A DNA stretch of 64,000 nt from Lumbricus terrestris (GCA_949752735.1 OX457050.1:43703784-43767783); one strand, 5' to 3'; counted from the stretch's first letter, positions 11,830-23,418 are shown. Notes: a model not told the origin generated them from the sequence alone. Translations and numbers: made by a program.

Positions 11830-12445
11830 AACTTACTTAAATGGAAGCTGGGTTGTGATGAAAATGTTTATGCCAAATGGAAACTGGATAGATGAAAGTA
11901 TTCATGACTAGTTGGAGCTGAAGTGATGAAAATATTCTTGCTTAAATCGAAGCTGGGTTGATGAAAATGTTCTTGCTTAAATTGGAGCAGGATTCATATA
12001 ATAATGGTTATCTAAATAGAAGTTGGGGTACTTATGGGTTAATTCACCTGATTTATTTCTTTTGCCGGGTAAAATATTTCCTCACGAAATAGAAGCGGAA
12101 TTTATCGCGTGAGGGTCGGTTAGGGCTCAGGTTAGGCGTCGTGAGGGTCGGTTAGGGTTAGTTTTAGGGTTAGTGCAGTCATTCTGCTGAAATTGAAGCT
12201 GGATTGATGAACAATAATTTTCAATGAAAAATGGATGAAAAATATTTGCTGACGAAATAGAAGCGGGATTTATCGAACAAATTCTTGCCTAAAGAGAAGC
12301 TGGACCGATGAAAAGAATTCTTGGCAAACTAGAAGTTGGATTTATTAAAGATAACAACGCTGCAGCGTAGTCTACCGAGTCATTATAGAAAGAAAAAATA
12401 AATCAGGTGAATTAACCCATAAGTACCGAAGTTGGATAGCAAATA
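11830..12445 (-). repeat. same array in reverse orientation, split by element 2
   Basis: Units here read as TAAATAGAAGCTGGATTGATG, the reverse complement of the array at 10905-11470, so the two together form a large imperfect inverted structure with a 360-bp centre. One clear unit pair shows a 35-bp period near 11941-11990. TIR element 2 interrupts a unit at 12026/12428. Confidence 0.7.
12027..12427. mobile_element. TIR element 2, 8-bp TSD, same ends as element 1
   Basis: The ends GGTACTTATGGGTTAATTC are as in element 1. The flanking 8-bp duplication GAAGTTGG (12019-12026 and 12428-12435) is perfect, and removing the element restores an array unit. The interior holds reverse-oriented array units plus a short run of ggttagggtta-type telomere-like motifs (12107-12175). 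There is no coding frame. Confidence 0.88.
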
Positions 12446-12895
12446 CTGAATAAGGCGATTGACATTAATGATATCGAACGTTAAAGTGAAACCTGGTGAA
12501 ACCATCAGTTAAATCCCGAGTATATAAAAGCTGATGCTACCATTGAAACCATTGAAATAGTTTCGGACGCAAACTGGAACATTACCGTAGGCCTACAGGA
12601 TATTCAACTGTGTAGAGAAAAATTGGTAGTTCTGCGGAACAGGAAATAATAATTAGCCTACTATCATGATCGTCCGAACACGTTTGATGCTGACTGGAAA
12701 TTTGAAAGTTTGCCCTGAGCAATAGGACTAAAATTATTCTGCTCATACACCACGTTTCGTACGAAGTCGTTGCAGGGTTGCCATAATTTCGGAAGGGCCA
12801 TGTCGCGAGAATTACTGAAAAGTAGCCTAAAAATCGCGAGCTATGCAGCTACATTGAACACATTCGAAATTAGTGCTATAATGCCTACATTAAAA

Positions 12896-13750
12896 ACGTA
12901 GGCCGTACGTTATTGGCTAAGGTAGTCGCGTCACGAGGCACGTGATGAAGCCATCTATGTTAAAACTTGGTTGACAGACTACCAAGTAAATTGGTTAGCC
13001 TATAGGTTAAACAATTTGTCACAGTCTTGTCCGTATGACGTAGGCCTATTTCTCATTAGCAGTAATACAAACTAAATCGAAAACTAAAAGTAACATTCCG
13101 GTTATAATAATGATAATAACAATGACAATTAAAAATCTTATAAATATTGAGCAAAGACACTAGAGTTTAAATAATAGGCCGAAATATAGATATTTTGTAA
13201 TCTTATATTATAATTCCGAAAGTTTGTTCTTGCACAATTATGTTTCTCTGTATGGATATATTTTCACTCTTCGTCACAGAAAAGGCTCGGAAATGACAGA
13301 GCGTCGGTTTAACAAATATTTTGCAATTGATTATTACCCAAACTTTAAGGTCAACGCGACTATTTTCAGCTCTTAATTCACTTTAAAACTCGGGTCATAA
13401 GCGTTTTAAGACAGATTTAATCAATAATCGCTCACGCTGCCGCTTTAGTAAAGAGTCAACAGTCCGCATGACGTCATACTCGCCCAATAATAATTTCCAA
13501 AGCAATCCGATTGACAAACCGAAACCGGTTACCATGTACAATTATGCAAAACAAGAACGCAGATCACAGAAATATAATTAACTATACTAAGCGAACAGAC
13601 AGCCTGCAATAATTGTATTAGGCCAGTCAGCACGGGGCGGGTCAAGTTTGGCTTTTTGGGGAAGCGGGGGTGGGGTGTAGGGTAAGCGAAAACTCGAAAT
13701 TTAGCGACCAACAATGGGTACCACAGTAGAGTAGCCTAGTGTGTAAAACC
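12896..13750. other. no gene recognised
   Basis: AT-rich sequence with two TAGGCCTA palindromes and no open frame longer than about 60 codons. No splice-flanked exon or element end was found. Confidence 0.5.
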
Positions 13751-13751
13751 A

Positions 13752-13792
13752 TAAATTTCCCCGGGCAACGCCGGGTAACACAGCTTGTCTAT
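13752..13792 (-). mobile_element. terminus of the CCCGGCGTTGCCCGGG repeat family
   Basis: On the minus strand this reads tagacaagctgtgttacccg followed by gcgttgcccgggg, the same terminus as at 50500 and 62362 in this window. Only the end is recognisable. An interior and opposite end could not be delimited. Confidence 0.55.
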
Positions 13793-14044
13793 AATAAAAA
13801 TAATAATAAAAATACAGAGTTGTGTTGTTAATTGTGGTTGCTGTCCAGTCCAGCATCATTAGCGTGCTAGACAGCCAACGAGATATGCATTTCATGAGCC
13901 TATCCGCGCTCTGGCAATCAACTACCGGGTTGTCGGTGGAAGAGTACTTTTCATCGAACGTACATGTAGGCCTACAAGCGAAATGGGACATCCCGATTGT
14001 ACACAAGAGCTCTCTGGTCTACTCCTCTCAACTACAGAGCAGAG

Positions 14045-14520
14045 CGAACAGGTGCGCCTAAAAGCCGTTTCCCTCAAGCACGCCAGCGACTGGCTACATA
14101 TTGTCTGCCAATCACTTCCTGCGACCTCAGGGTAATTGAAAAGGCCGTCAGAGTGGCCGGTGGGCTTCGTCTTGCAGCCAACATTAAAATTTTGCCAACC
14201 TCACGACTGCGCTTGTGGCTCGCTGGTCACTGCTAGAGGTACGCACGTACGGCCTTTCATGCACTGTGAGATTTGGTCGCGTAGCCTACGTGGCCCGACA
14301 TGCAGCCATCAACGATTTGATCCATCGCAGTCTGTTTGCAGCCCGCTTCCCAGCGACTAAGGTGCCACGGAGCGTGCTGCGCTCAGATGGTAGAAGACCT
14401 GACTCTTATACCGTGAAAAACTCGCCGGATGAGACGTTACTGTGGTTGACACTCTAGCGCCGTCGCATTTGCAACTGCCATAGCCAAAAGATGTCCAATC
14501 GCCACCGACGTCTAAGTGTC
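14045..14520 (+). pseudogene. LINE-type ORF C-terminal relic, frameshifted
   Basis: Three overlapping frames give consecutive pieces of one retroelement protein tail: SLKHASDWL, LRVIEKAVRVAGGLRLAANI, a Cys/His segment (C-A-C-G-x8-H), then RHAAINDLIHRSL and near the end TVVDTLAPSH. I recognise the order and the DTLAPSH motif from C-terminal regions of LINE proteins in invertebrates. At least two frameshifts make it a dead fragment. It carries no RT catalytic motif. Confidence 0.6.
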
Positions 14521-14719
14521 AAAATAATTGTCACCAAAATACTCCAGCAATGCAACTTCATTTTTATATTACGTGAGGTCAACAAACCAACAAAGTTGCA
14601 TATTACGGTCATCGATAGATGTCAGTTCATTTGTGACGACGTCAACAGCGGCGAATACATTGAACATCAACAACCCTGGTGCTCAATTGGTCTCGTTATA
14701 TTGCGACAAATATCGTCGT

Positions 14720-14721
14720 TG

Positions 14722-14792
<71 letters not shown>

Positions 14793-15175
14793 GTCATCAT
14801 CATCGTCATCATCATCATCATCATCATCTTCATCGTCATCGTCATCAACGTCGTTCGTCGTCATCATGTCGTCATTATCAACATCATCGTCGTCGTCGTA
14901 GTCATCATCGCCATCATCGTCGTTGTCATCATCAACATCATCGTAATATTGGTATCATCATCATCGTCGTCGTCATCATCATCGCCATCGTCGTCATCAT
15001 CATCGTCAGCGTCGTTGTCGTCATTATCGTCGTCGTCATCGTCATCATGTCGTTATCGTCATCATCGTTGTCGTCGTCATCATCGTCATTATCATTATCA
15101 TCATATAATTATTATTGTCGTCGTCGTCATCATCATCGCCGTCGTCGTTGTCGTCATCACCATAATCATCATGAT
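14720..15175. repeat. TCA/GTC trinucleotide microsatellite
   Basis: About 450 bp of TCA repeats, pure over the first 70 bases and then mixed with CGT and TTA triplets. It opens long spurious frames in several registers (poly-Ser, poly-His, poly-Ile and, on the minus strand, poly-Asp), none of which I accept as genes. Confidence 0.95.
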
Positions 15176-15189
15176 TACTGCGTTGATTA

Positions 15190-15849
15190 AGACACATCTA
15201 CATGTAACACACGTCTGCCAAAGACTTTATTGTGCCTCGCCATTAATGTTCACGGAAGACATTACAACAGAAGGTATTCATTGTAAACTCAACTGATTTT
15301 GACCTCCTTACAATAATGACATTCAGATCTGAATACTGACATAAAAATAATATACCAAATGCAATTTCGTTTCAGTTCTCATATACGACGTTCTTCCATT
15401 TGAATGCCTGTCCACATCTGGGAGTTTTACTTCCAAGACTATAGTGAGATCGGCAATAACTGCAATGGCGTTACGTAAGTAAGTAAGTATATACTTTATT
15501 GAACCGCCTGCAAACGCACTGCGGGAACAATGGACAAGAACATAATAATTAATGCAAGTAGGCTACAATCAAGACAAATAGAAATATGCAATCCAATAAG
15601 CATATTATACAACTACATAATAGACAATTAGACATGTTGTGAACTATACAAGAGAGAACTTAGGCTAGACAGGAAAAAAGTATTGTCACTTGAATAGCAT
15701 CCGTGTTATAAAGGCACATCTGGTAAGTGCGTTTGCATGAGGAATCTCACGGTTTTAGCATTATTAACTAATGGGACGTAATAGAGGAGCAAGGACGCGG
15801 CTTGGGTTGTAGAGTACAAAAGAGAAGAGGGAGGAATGAATACAATTAA
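15190..15849. other. no gene recognised
   Basis: Unique-looking sequence between the microsatellite and the duplicated block. It includes a small taagtaagtaagta run near 15476. No exon or element end is supported. Confidence 0.5.
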
Positions 15850-16087
15850 GCCTAGTTTGGCATCTTAGACACGAAATACTAATAGGGGAACCTTATTGAT
15901 ACCTAACAGGTATCTTAATTATGGTCAAATATTAATATTTCTGCAATTAAATCGATATCTAAGATTTTCTCTTCATATCTCTGCACAGTAATAGACAATT
16001 TCATGCATATAAAATCATGACTGTTTCTCTGTCTTGCCGCAGTCGTCAAATACATTCCGTTTGTTGGGAATGACAAATCACCATTGG

Positions 16088-18483
16088 TCAGCAAAATAAT
16101 TCGTCAGGTGGAGAAAAGCGATGGCTAGTACAATGCTCTAAAAATTCCTTCTCAATTTCAAACATTTCATCGCATATACCGCATCCAAACGATTTATCCA
16201 ACACCGGTTTTTCATCATCATTTTCATCTTCAATAAAAGCACATTCACCAACGCAAACTGTTGTAGATGGACATGTCATATCTTTGCAGTGATGAGACAC
16301 TGTTCTTGAAATACATTCAAATGGTTTGTCAATAGCATCAGCAATGCTTAATCGTTCGAAAAGAACAGACAGATCAGCATTTGATTTCTTTACCAGTTCA
16401 TCATCCTGTGACTGTATTCCTGCAAGGGGTTCAAGTTGTTTAGTTGAAGAACTGCTCTCAGGATAAGTATTACTGCACGTGCACTGCATCTCATCTGTAT
16501 GATGGCCACTCTGTTGATACTTCCATGGGTTCTCGCCAGTATGGGTTCTGATGCGCATTTTCAGATGACCACCATAAGAAAATGATTTCTCACATAACTG
16601 ACATTTGTATGGTTTCTCTCCTGTATGAGTCCTTGCGTGTCTCTTCAGTTCACCATATTGAGTATATGATTTCTGACATAACTCCCATATCCATGGTTTA
16701 TTCCCAGTATGGGTTGTCATGTGTCTTTTCAGATTACTACTGTCAGTGAATGATTTTTGACAAAAATCACATTTGTATGTTTTCTCTCCTGTATGGATTC
16801 TCATGTGTCTTTTTAGATGACCACCATAAGTAAATGATTTCTGACATAACGGACATTTGTTTGGTTTCTCGCCAGTATGGGTTCTCATATGTACTTTCAG
16901 ATTGAAAACCATAGAAAATGATTTCTGACATAACGGACATTTGTATGGATTCTCCCCATTATGGGCTCTCGTGTGTACTTTCAGATAACTATTTTGAACA
17001 AATGATTTCTGACATAACTGACATTTGAATGGTTTGTTGCCAGTATGGGTTCTCATGTGCACCTTCAGATAACAATTTTGAACAAACGATTTCTGACATA
17101 GCGGACATTTGTGTGGGTTCTCCCCATTATGGGTTCTCATGTGCATTTTCAGATGAACACCTTGAGTAAATGATTTCTGACATAACTGACATTTGTATGG
17201 TTTTTCTCCTGTATGGATCCTTGCATGTCTCTTCAGATCACCACATTGAGTAAATGATTTCTGACATAACTCACATTTCCATGGTTTATTCCCAGTATGG
17301 GTTATCATGTGTCTCTTCAGATTACTACAGTCAGTGAATGATTTCTGACAAAACGGACATTTGTATGGTTTCTCTCCTGTATGGGTATTTATGTGTCTTT
17401 TTAGAAGACCGCCACGAGTAAATGATTTCTGACAAAATGGACATTTGTATGGCTTCTCGCCAGTATGGGTTCTTATGTGTACTTTCAGATTGAAACCTGT
17501 AGTAAATGATTTCTGACAAAACGGACATTTGTATGGCATCTCCCCATTATGGGCTCTCATGTGCATTTTCAGATCACCACCTTGAGTAAATAATTTCTGA
17601 CATAACTGACATTTGCAAGTATTCTCCCCCTATGGGCTCTCATGTGCATTTTCAGATGACCATCTCGAGTAAATGACTTCTGACATAACTGACATTTGTA
17701 TGGTTTTTCCCCTGTATGGATCCTTGCATGTCTCTTCAGATCACCACATTGAGTAAATGATTTCTGACATAACTCACATTTCCATGGTTTATTCACAGTA
17801 TGGGTTCTCGTGTGTGTATTCAGATTACTACGGTCAGTGAATGATTTCTGACAAAACGGACATTTGTATGGTTTATCTCCTGTGTGGGTCATTGCGTGTC
17901 TCTTCAGATCATAATATTGAGTAAATGATTTCTGACATAGCTCACATTTCCATGGTTTATTCCCAGTATGGGTTGTCATGTGTCTCTTCAGATGACTACA
18001 GTCAGTGAATGATTTCTGACAAAACTGACATTTGTATGGTTTCTCTCCTGTATGTGTTCGCATGTGTCTTTTCAGATGACCACCATAAGTAAATGATTTC
18101 TGACATAACTGACATTTGCTTGGTTTCTCGCCAGTGTGGGTTCTTGTGTGTACGTTCAGATTGCAAACCAGAGTAAATAATTCCTGACATAACGGACATT
18201 TGTATGGTTTCTCCCCCGTATGGGTTCTCATGTGCATTTTTAGATTACTGCCATGAGTAAAGGATTTCTGACAGAACTGACATTTGTATGGTTTCTCCCC
18301 GTTATGGTCTCTCATGTGCATTTTCAGATCACCACCTTGAGTATATGATTCTTGACAAGATTGACATTTGTATGGTTTCTTTTCTGTATGTGTTCTCATG
18401 TGTCTTTTCAGATGACCAAAGTCAGTGAATGATTTCTGGCATAACTCGCACTTGGGAGTTTTGTCGCAAGTATGAGTTTCCAT
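16088..18483 (-). pseudogene. C2H2 zinc-finger gene C, broken by a 1-nt frameshift
   Basis: Two abutting frames make one finger gene. The first (18483-17569) encodes METHT and ten fingers, then leaves frame in the linker after the tenth. The second (to 16088) continues with finger 11 onward. The break lies near 17625-17630, where copies elsewhere read cataatgggg and this one reads cataggggg, one base short. The whole array has 23 tandem fingers, followed by the acidic Ser-rich tail and the separate terminal finger shared with unit B. Finger 22 has lost its first Cys (WELC) and finger 23 its first His (LKMR). The ATG at 17566 is inside a finger and is not a real start. A one-base error in a G run is possible; otherwise this is a recent pseudogene. 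Confidence 0.8.
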
Positions 18484-19379
18484 TATATTATGTCACATGC
18501 AACTAATGTAATTGAGAAAATGTTTCCCACGTAACTGGCATTTACTACATTGCTCTATAGTATGTATTCTAACAGCAACTGTCAAAATTTCATCCTGAGT
18601 ATTGATTTCCGAAGTAATTGATGATACTGTGGTTTTTCACAAAAAAGTTGTCATGTTCGCATGTAAATCACTGGAATATACTCAAACGATGCGTCACATA
18701 TTATGCCCTGTTTTGTCGTTCTTCAGCATTTATTTAGTATACATGTGAAATAAATGCATTTATAAATAATTTCTGCTTTGCTTCATGCAAGTGCAACTTT
18801 TTACATTTGTGTTTACCATTAGCAGTTCCTTTGTAACAAAAGCAATAAAAATTTAATGATACTGCCTACAGAGAAAACAGCTATCCGAACACTCAGTACT
18901 TTTGCAACAGAATAAGAAAGATACTTATGTGAGAAAGCAATTGTTATCCTCTGGGAATAAATGTTGATGCAATCAATTTGTGCAAAATAGCACAACCTCT
19001 TGGTTTTACTTTCAGGAGTAACGTGAGCTGATCAATAAATAATATTATTGATGAAACCAAGAAGCTTTAGAAAACATGATCACTGTACGTAGTGTTGTCC
19101 TTGATGTAGATCAATGAGATGTAGGCATGATATAACTACACTGAGTTCTAATAAAAAGTTGTTCTTCTTCGTGCGTTTCTTATACGGAATTTCGAACACC
19201 TATTAAAACGCAGAACACCAACTTCTCATTTAATGTATGTTTTGAGACCCAAACAATAATTCATCGTTGTTTATAACTGAGGCTATTTCCTGCTTAAATA
19301 AGGCCAGAATGACAGTAGGCCTAATCCGTCGCTTTATTAGTGTCCTAAATCATCCGCCCGGCACAGCATGTTTAGTTTT

Positions 19380-19905
19380 AACCAATCTAACTTCTACTTT
19401 GTCATGAATTATCTGCAGCCTCCATTTAGGCAATACTCTTTTCAGCAACTACAGCTTATAAAAATTTATTTGCAATATCTAATCATAAAAGAGCTAACTT
19501 CAATTTAAATAACAATGCCAAACTATCGACTTTCCGAAAAAAAAATTTCTCCGATTTATCATTTCATAAATTGATATTCAACGAAGCAAATTCTTGAGAA
19601 AGATCCAGCAAACAAAAAGGATATTCATTTTTAAATAATCCGACTTCTAGTTTGGTTTTAATCCTTTTCATCAATCCAGTTTTCACTTAGGATAAGAATT
19701 TATTAATCCAGTTTCCAGTTAACAATCAACTATTTCTATAAAACCAATTTCTATCTAAATAACAATTAGGCCTATAATTATTTGATTAACCACGCTCCAA
19801 TTTCAGCAAGAATCTTGTCATCGATTCCACTTCTATTTAAGTAAAATTATTTTAATCAATCCGACTTCTATTTAGCTAGAGTTTTTACGTTAATCCAACT
19901 TGGAG
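19380..19905 (+). repeat. degenerate array of AATCCAGCTTCTATTTA (forward), duplicate copy
   Basis: The counterpart of the array at 10905-11470, with the same order of units (for example cgacttctagtttggtt near 19640). The last unit ends at the gaggcgacc segment, just before TIR element 3. Confidence 0.7.
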
Positions 19906-19923
19906 GCGACCATCGCTAAAATC

Positions 19924-20426
19924 GGTTAAACCGTAGTCTATAGGTCCTGTCCTAGGCAAGACGTTAAACTGCATCCATCCTCTGCCACAGGGAACCAACA
20001 AATTCCCTGTGCCGGTCCTAAGCCCGGATAAAATGAGGAAGGTTTGCCAGATGGGTGGAGATACACTGGCAGACCAAGACCATAGAAATCCCCAAAACCC
20101 ACGGCACAAGTGACATAGCGACCCAGATGCTTCAAGGTGTCATGATGTGGAGCTGACATGCACAGGCCGGTCAGGACAGACCAGTGGAGAGAGTCGGGGG
20201 GGGGGGGGATCGTGGGACACACACGGGCATTGATGCCATTGACCCAGGTTGTCCTTGGTGCTTCTCTCCCAATATTCTCTTCAATCGGACAAGGTGGTCG
20301 AACTGCTCCAAGATGTTATTGGTATGGAGCAGACCTGCTGACCGGACTGGTTGAACCTGGGCAGCATGACGCGAGACGCACTCAGACAGAGAGTGGCGTC
20401 GGACACTCACGGGCATAGCCCAAGGA

Positions 20427-20517
<91 letters not shown>

Positions 20518-21062
20518 AGGTTGTTAAATTATTTTCATTCTCTAACTCCCGTAGTTTAGGTTGCTAATTTTTTACGAAACGCCAAAAAATTAATTTTACT
20601 GGGCCAAAAAGACGCCACTACAGACGACCATTCGTCATCTGCACCTTTTTTCAAGGAGAGGTGTCCAATACTTTCAGTACGTGTGCGACATATTATGTTT
20701 CTAAAAGCTGCTGAACAATCAAGTTCATCATGATCATGGTGGCTTGAGGAATAGAAATAGAAGCTGGATTGACAAAAAACGCTTGAGAAATAGAAACTGG
20801 ATGAAGGCTTTTTATAGCTTAAATTGGAGCTGGATTCGTGAAAAATAATCATTATTGAAACAGAAGTTGGATTCATAAAACAGCTGATGAAATTGAAAAA
20901 GCTGGACATTTACTTACTTTATTATTATTTAGTAGTCGATGTGAACGGTGACGGTGAGACAAGTGCTGTGAAATAGATTTGGACCGGACTTCGGAGGAGT
21001 GTCAAATTTAATAACCTCGGAAAATGCTAAAATAATTTAGCAACCTAAACTACGGTTTAACC
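19924..21062. mobile_element. TIR element 3, 8-bp TSD CTAAAATC
   Basis: The ends GGTTAAACCGTAGT (left) and GGTTAAACCGTAGTTTAGG (right, reversed) are flanked by CTAAAATC at 19916-19923 and 21063-21070. The paralogous region (around 11475) lacks it, which gives an empty site. The interior at 20745-20905 contains reverse-oriented AATAGAAGCTGGATTG array units. A LINE fragment with a GAT tail (19938-20518) has inserted close to the left end, with CCGTAGT repeated on each side of that insertion. Confidence 0.85.
19938..20518 (+). mobile_element. LINE 3' fragment with (GAT)n tail
   Basis: The segment contains gtcctaggcaagacgttaaa and gccggtcctaagcccggata, phrases I associate with 3' regions of some LINE families, and ends in a pure GAT run (20431-20518). 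It is nested in TIR element 3. The family assignment (I/Nimb-like or RTE-like) is a guess. Confidence 0.5.
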
Positions 21063-21894
21063 CTAAAATCCGTTCAATGGCAAATATCTTTAATTAGATT
21101 CGCCAGAACGATAAGAAAAATACAGAACGAATGGTCAGAATAATTAAATTCGGCCACCCGACCTCCATTTTCACCTGGAATCTTTTAATCTATCGCACTT
21201 GATAGAATAAAAGAACGACCCAATAATTCTCATTAGACTATATGGCGTTAGAAGATAATTTCAGGCGGGAACCTTATAAAGTTTTAACTCACAAGTACAG
21301 GATATTCATCTGTGCAGAGAAAATTGATAGATCTGCGGAACAGGAAATAATAATTATTATTATGATCGTCCGAACACGTAAGACGCTGACTGGAAATCTG
21401 GAAATTTGAAAGTTTGCCCTCAGCAATTGGACTAAAATTATTCTTCTCTTACACCACGTTTCGTACGAAGTCGTTGCAGGGTTGCCATAATTTTGGAAAA
21501 GTCGTGTGGCGAGAATTGCTGAAAAGTAGCCTAAAAATCGCGAGCTGTGCAGCTAAATTGAAGACATAAAAAACTTGTGCTATGTAGGACTACATTGAAA
21601 ACGGTGTCACGACAACAGTACTGGTCTACAGACAATTTGTCTAACGACAACTGGACCAGCGAAGAATTTATTCCTAAAGAAGCAATAGAATTCAAAAATG
21701 TAGCCGTGACCATCTAGTTTTGTCCCGTCCTGCAAAAATTTCTGCGGGCGCCCATGACAATCATCGTCTAATAGATTCAAGCTGACAGGAGCACAGCATG
21801 ATTACAAGAATTAGGCCTTATAGTAGGCCTAGCTTAACAATGAAAGGATGATCACTAGTTATGGCCTACTAGGCCTACAGCTGTAAAAAATTAC

Positions 21895-22165
21895 ATTATA
21901 ATTATACTGACAGCCAAATTATTTGTCGCACAGAAGCTTGATTGAAAAAAAGAATTATTTGTAAATAGAAGTCGGATGGATTAAAATGAGTTTTGCTTAA
22001 ATAGAAGTTCAAAAGTTTCTTTCTCGAGCTTGATTGATTAGCAATAGGCCTGTTGCTATTTAAATGAAAGTCGATAGAGTTTTTCGATAGGAAACTGGAT
22101 TACTTAAACAAATTCATTCTTACCCAACTGAAAGCAGGATTGATGAAAATGATTCAAATAAAATC
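21895..22165 (-). repeat. reverse-oriented array units
   Basis: At least five units of the taaatagaagctggatt type (for example aatagaagtcggatgg, ggaaactggattactt, gaaagcaggattgatg) lie at 35-50 bp spacing, outside any terminal repeats I could find. Confidence 0.6.
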
Positions 22166-22520
22166 AAATTCATGGGAGTCGATTCAGTAAGCTTAAAGTA
22201 CAAATGCATTCACAATGCACATTTTGTAATACAAGTATTATTATGGCATAACAAAAACTTTACCAGACAAAGACAAGTAGGCCCCTACGCATAGACTTGA
22301 GAATGTAATAGGCCTAACTGTACAGGTTTATGTTGAATCGATTTATGATGAGAAGAAGTTCAAAGGCTTCAAGCGGCAATCATGCCAAAGTAGGCGCAGT
22401 GACGAAATGATAATTATGCGCCGCCAGGCGACAAATTTTGAAAGCTAATGCGATAATACCATTCATCCGTAACCAATGTGAAGGTATAGGCCTATCTACA
22501 GCGCCTAAAGTGTGGAAACA

Positions 22521-22645
22521 AGTGTCTGGACGCCCCTTACCTCTCCAAAAGAAGTGTCTGGACGCCCCTTATACCTCTCCAAAAGAAGTGTCTGGACGCC
22601 CCTTACCTCTCCAAAAGAAGTGCCTGGGCGCCCCTTACCTTTCCA
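22521..22645. repeat. 33-35 bp minisatellite, four copies
   Basis: The phrase gtgtctggacgccccttacc is repeated four times with tctccaaaagaa between. The last copy is diverged. It creates a short open frame with repeated residues that I do not take as a gene. Confidence 0.85.
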
Positions 22646-22917
22646 TTCTGTGCTCGCCAATAATTAAGTGGCTGGACGGCGTTCAGATTTTAAAACAAGT
22701 GCATGAACGTCGTCCATAACCGTCCAGGCACACTTTAGGCCCTGCCTAACGGTCGATAGCGGGCTCGAAATAAAGAGAATCCTGGATGTGTAAATACAAA
22801 TTATGTGAAATTTTAAATTTGTCGCATTAATCCAACTTCTTATACAATAGCAATCTTTTTTCATCAATCTCCGATCCATTCGAGAAAAACATATTTTCCT
22901 CAATCCTACTTCTATTT

Positions 22918-23314
22918 GGTGTCGGCCCGCTATTCCCGAGGGTCCACTATTCCAAAGGTCAACTATTCCGAATATCCGCTATATTTTGTTCGTTATCCTC
23001 GGTGGTTAGCCAGGTTAGGGTTACGGTGGGTCAGGGTTGGGTTATGGTGGGCTAGGGTTAGGGTTGGGTGGGTTAGGGTTAGGGTTGGGGTTGGGTGGGT
23101 TAGGGTTAGGTTTAGGGTTATGGTTAGGGTTGGGGTGAGTTAGGGTTATGGTTATAGTTATGTTTACGGTTAGGTCTAGGGTTAGTATTATGTTTAGGGC
23201 TATGGCTAGGGTTGGGGTAAGGGTTTGGGTTATAGTTAGGTTTAGGGTTAGGTTTAAGGTTATGGTTCTAAATAGTGGACCTTCGGAATAGTGGACCCTC
23301 GGAATAGCGGACCC
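22918..23314. mobile_element. TIR element 4 with telomere-like interior
   Basis: The ends contain cgctattcccgagggtcc on the left and the inverted counterpart ggaccctcggaatagcgg on the right, with a second inner pair (ccactattcc/ggaatagtgg). The flanking 8-bp repeat TTCTATTT (22910-22917 and 23315-23322) marks insertion. Removing the element restores a unit of the dispersed array (caatcctacttctatttaac). The 220-bp centre (about 23012-23265) is degenerate TTAGGG-like sequence (ggttagggttagggttgggt). There is no coding frame. Confidence 0.8.
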
Positions 23315-23418
23315 TTCTATTTAACAAGAATACATACAGAAATTGTAGCAAACCAACGTAAAACCCCAGCCGTGGCGTGAAATTCAGAAGCGAAAAACTA
23401 TTGATAATCCAGATTATA

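Larger units (their letters stand above)
7828..12895. repeat. segmental duplication, copy B
   Basis: This block matches 15850-21602 in order: the zinc-finger 3' flank (agtttggcatcttagaca), the gene, its upstream relic, the array at 10905-11470, the ttcaatggcaaat segment and the tail near 12590-12895. Differences are discrete: a TA-flanked MITE at 9679-10666 and a segment of about 900 bp (11690-12585) occur only here, while a TIR element at 19924-21062 occurs only in the other copy. Confidence 0.8.
15850..21602. repeat. segmental duplication, copy C
   Basis: Matches copy B (7828-12895) from the 3' flank of the finger gene through its upstream region and array to the segment ending near 21602. 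It carries the longer finger gene and the insertion at 19924-21062, and lacks the MITE of copy B. Sequence similarity by eye is high but with many point differences, so the duplication is not recent. Confidence 0.8.

Noticed and set aside
14667..14867. Poly-Asp, poly-His and poly-Ser open frames
   Set aside because: All are readings of one trinucleotide microsatellite in different frames; no flanking coding sequence.
23012..23265. A chromosome end or true telomere
   Set aside because: The TTAGGG-like tract is degenerate, short, and bounded by inverted repeats and a target duplication within ordinary sequence.
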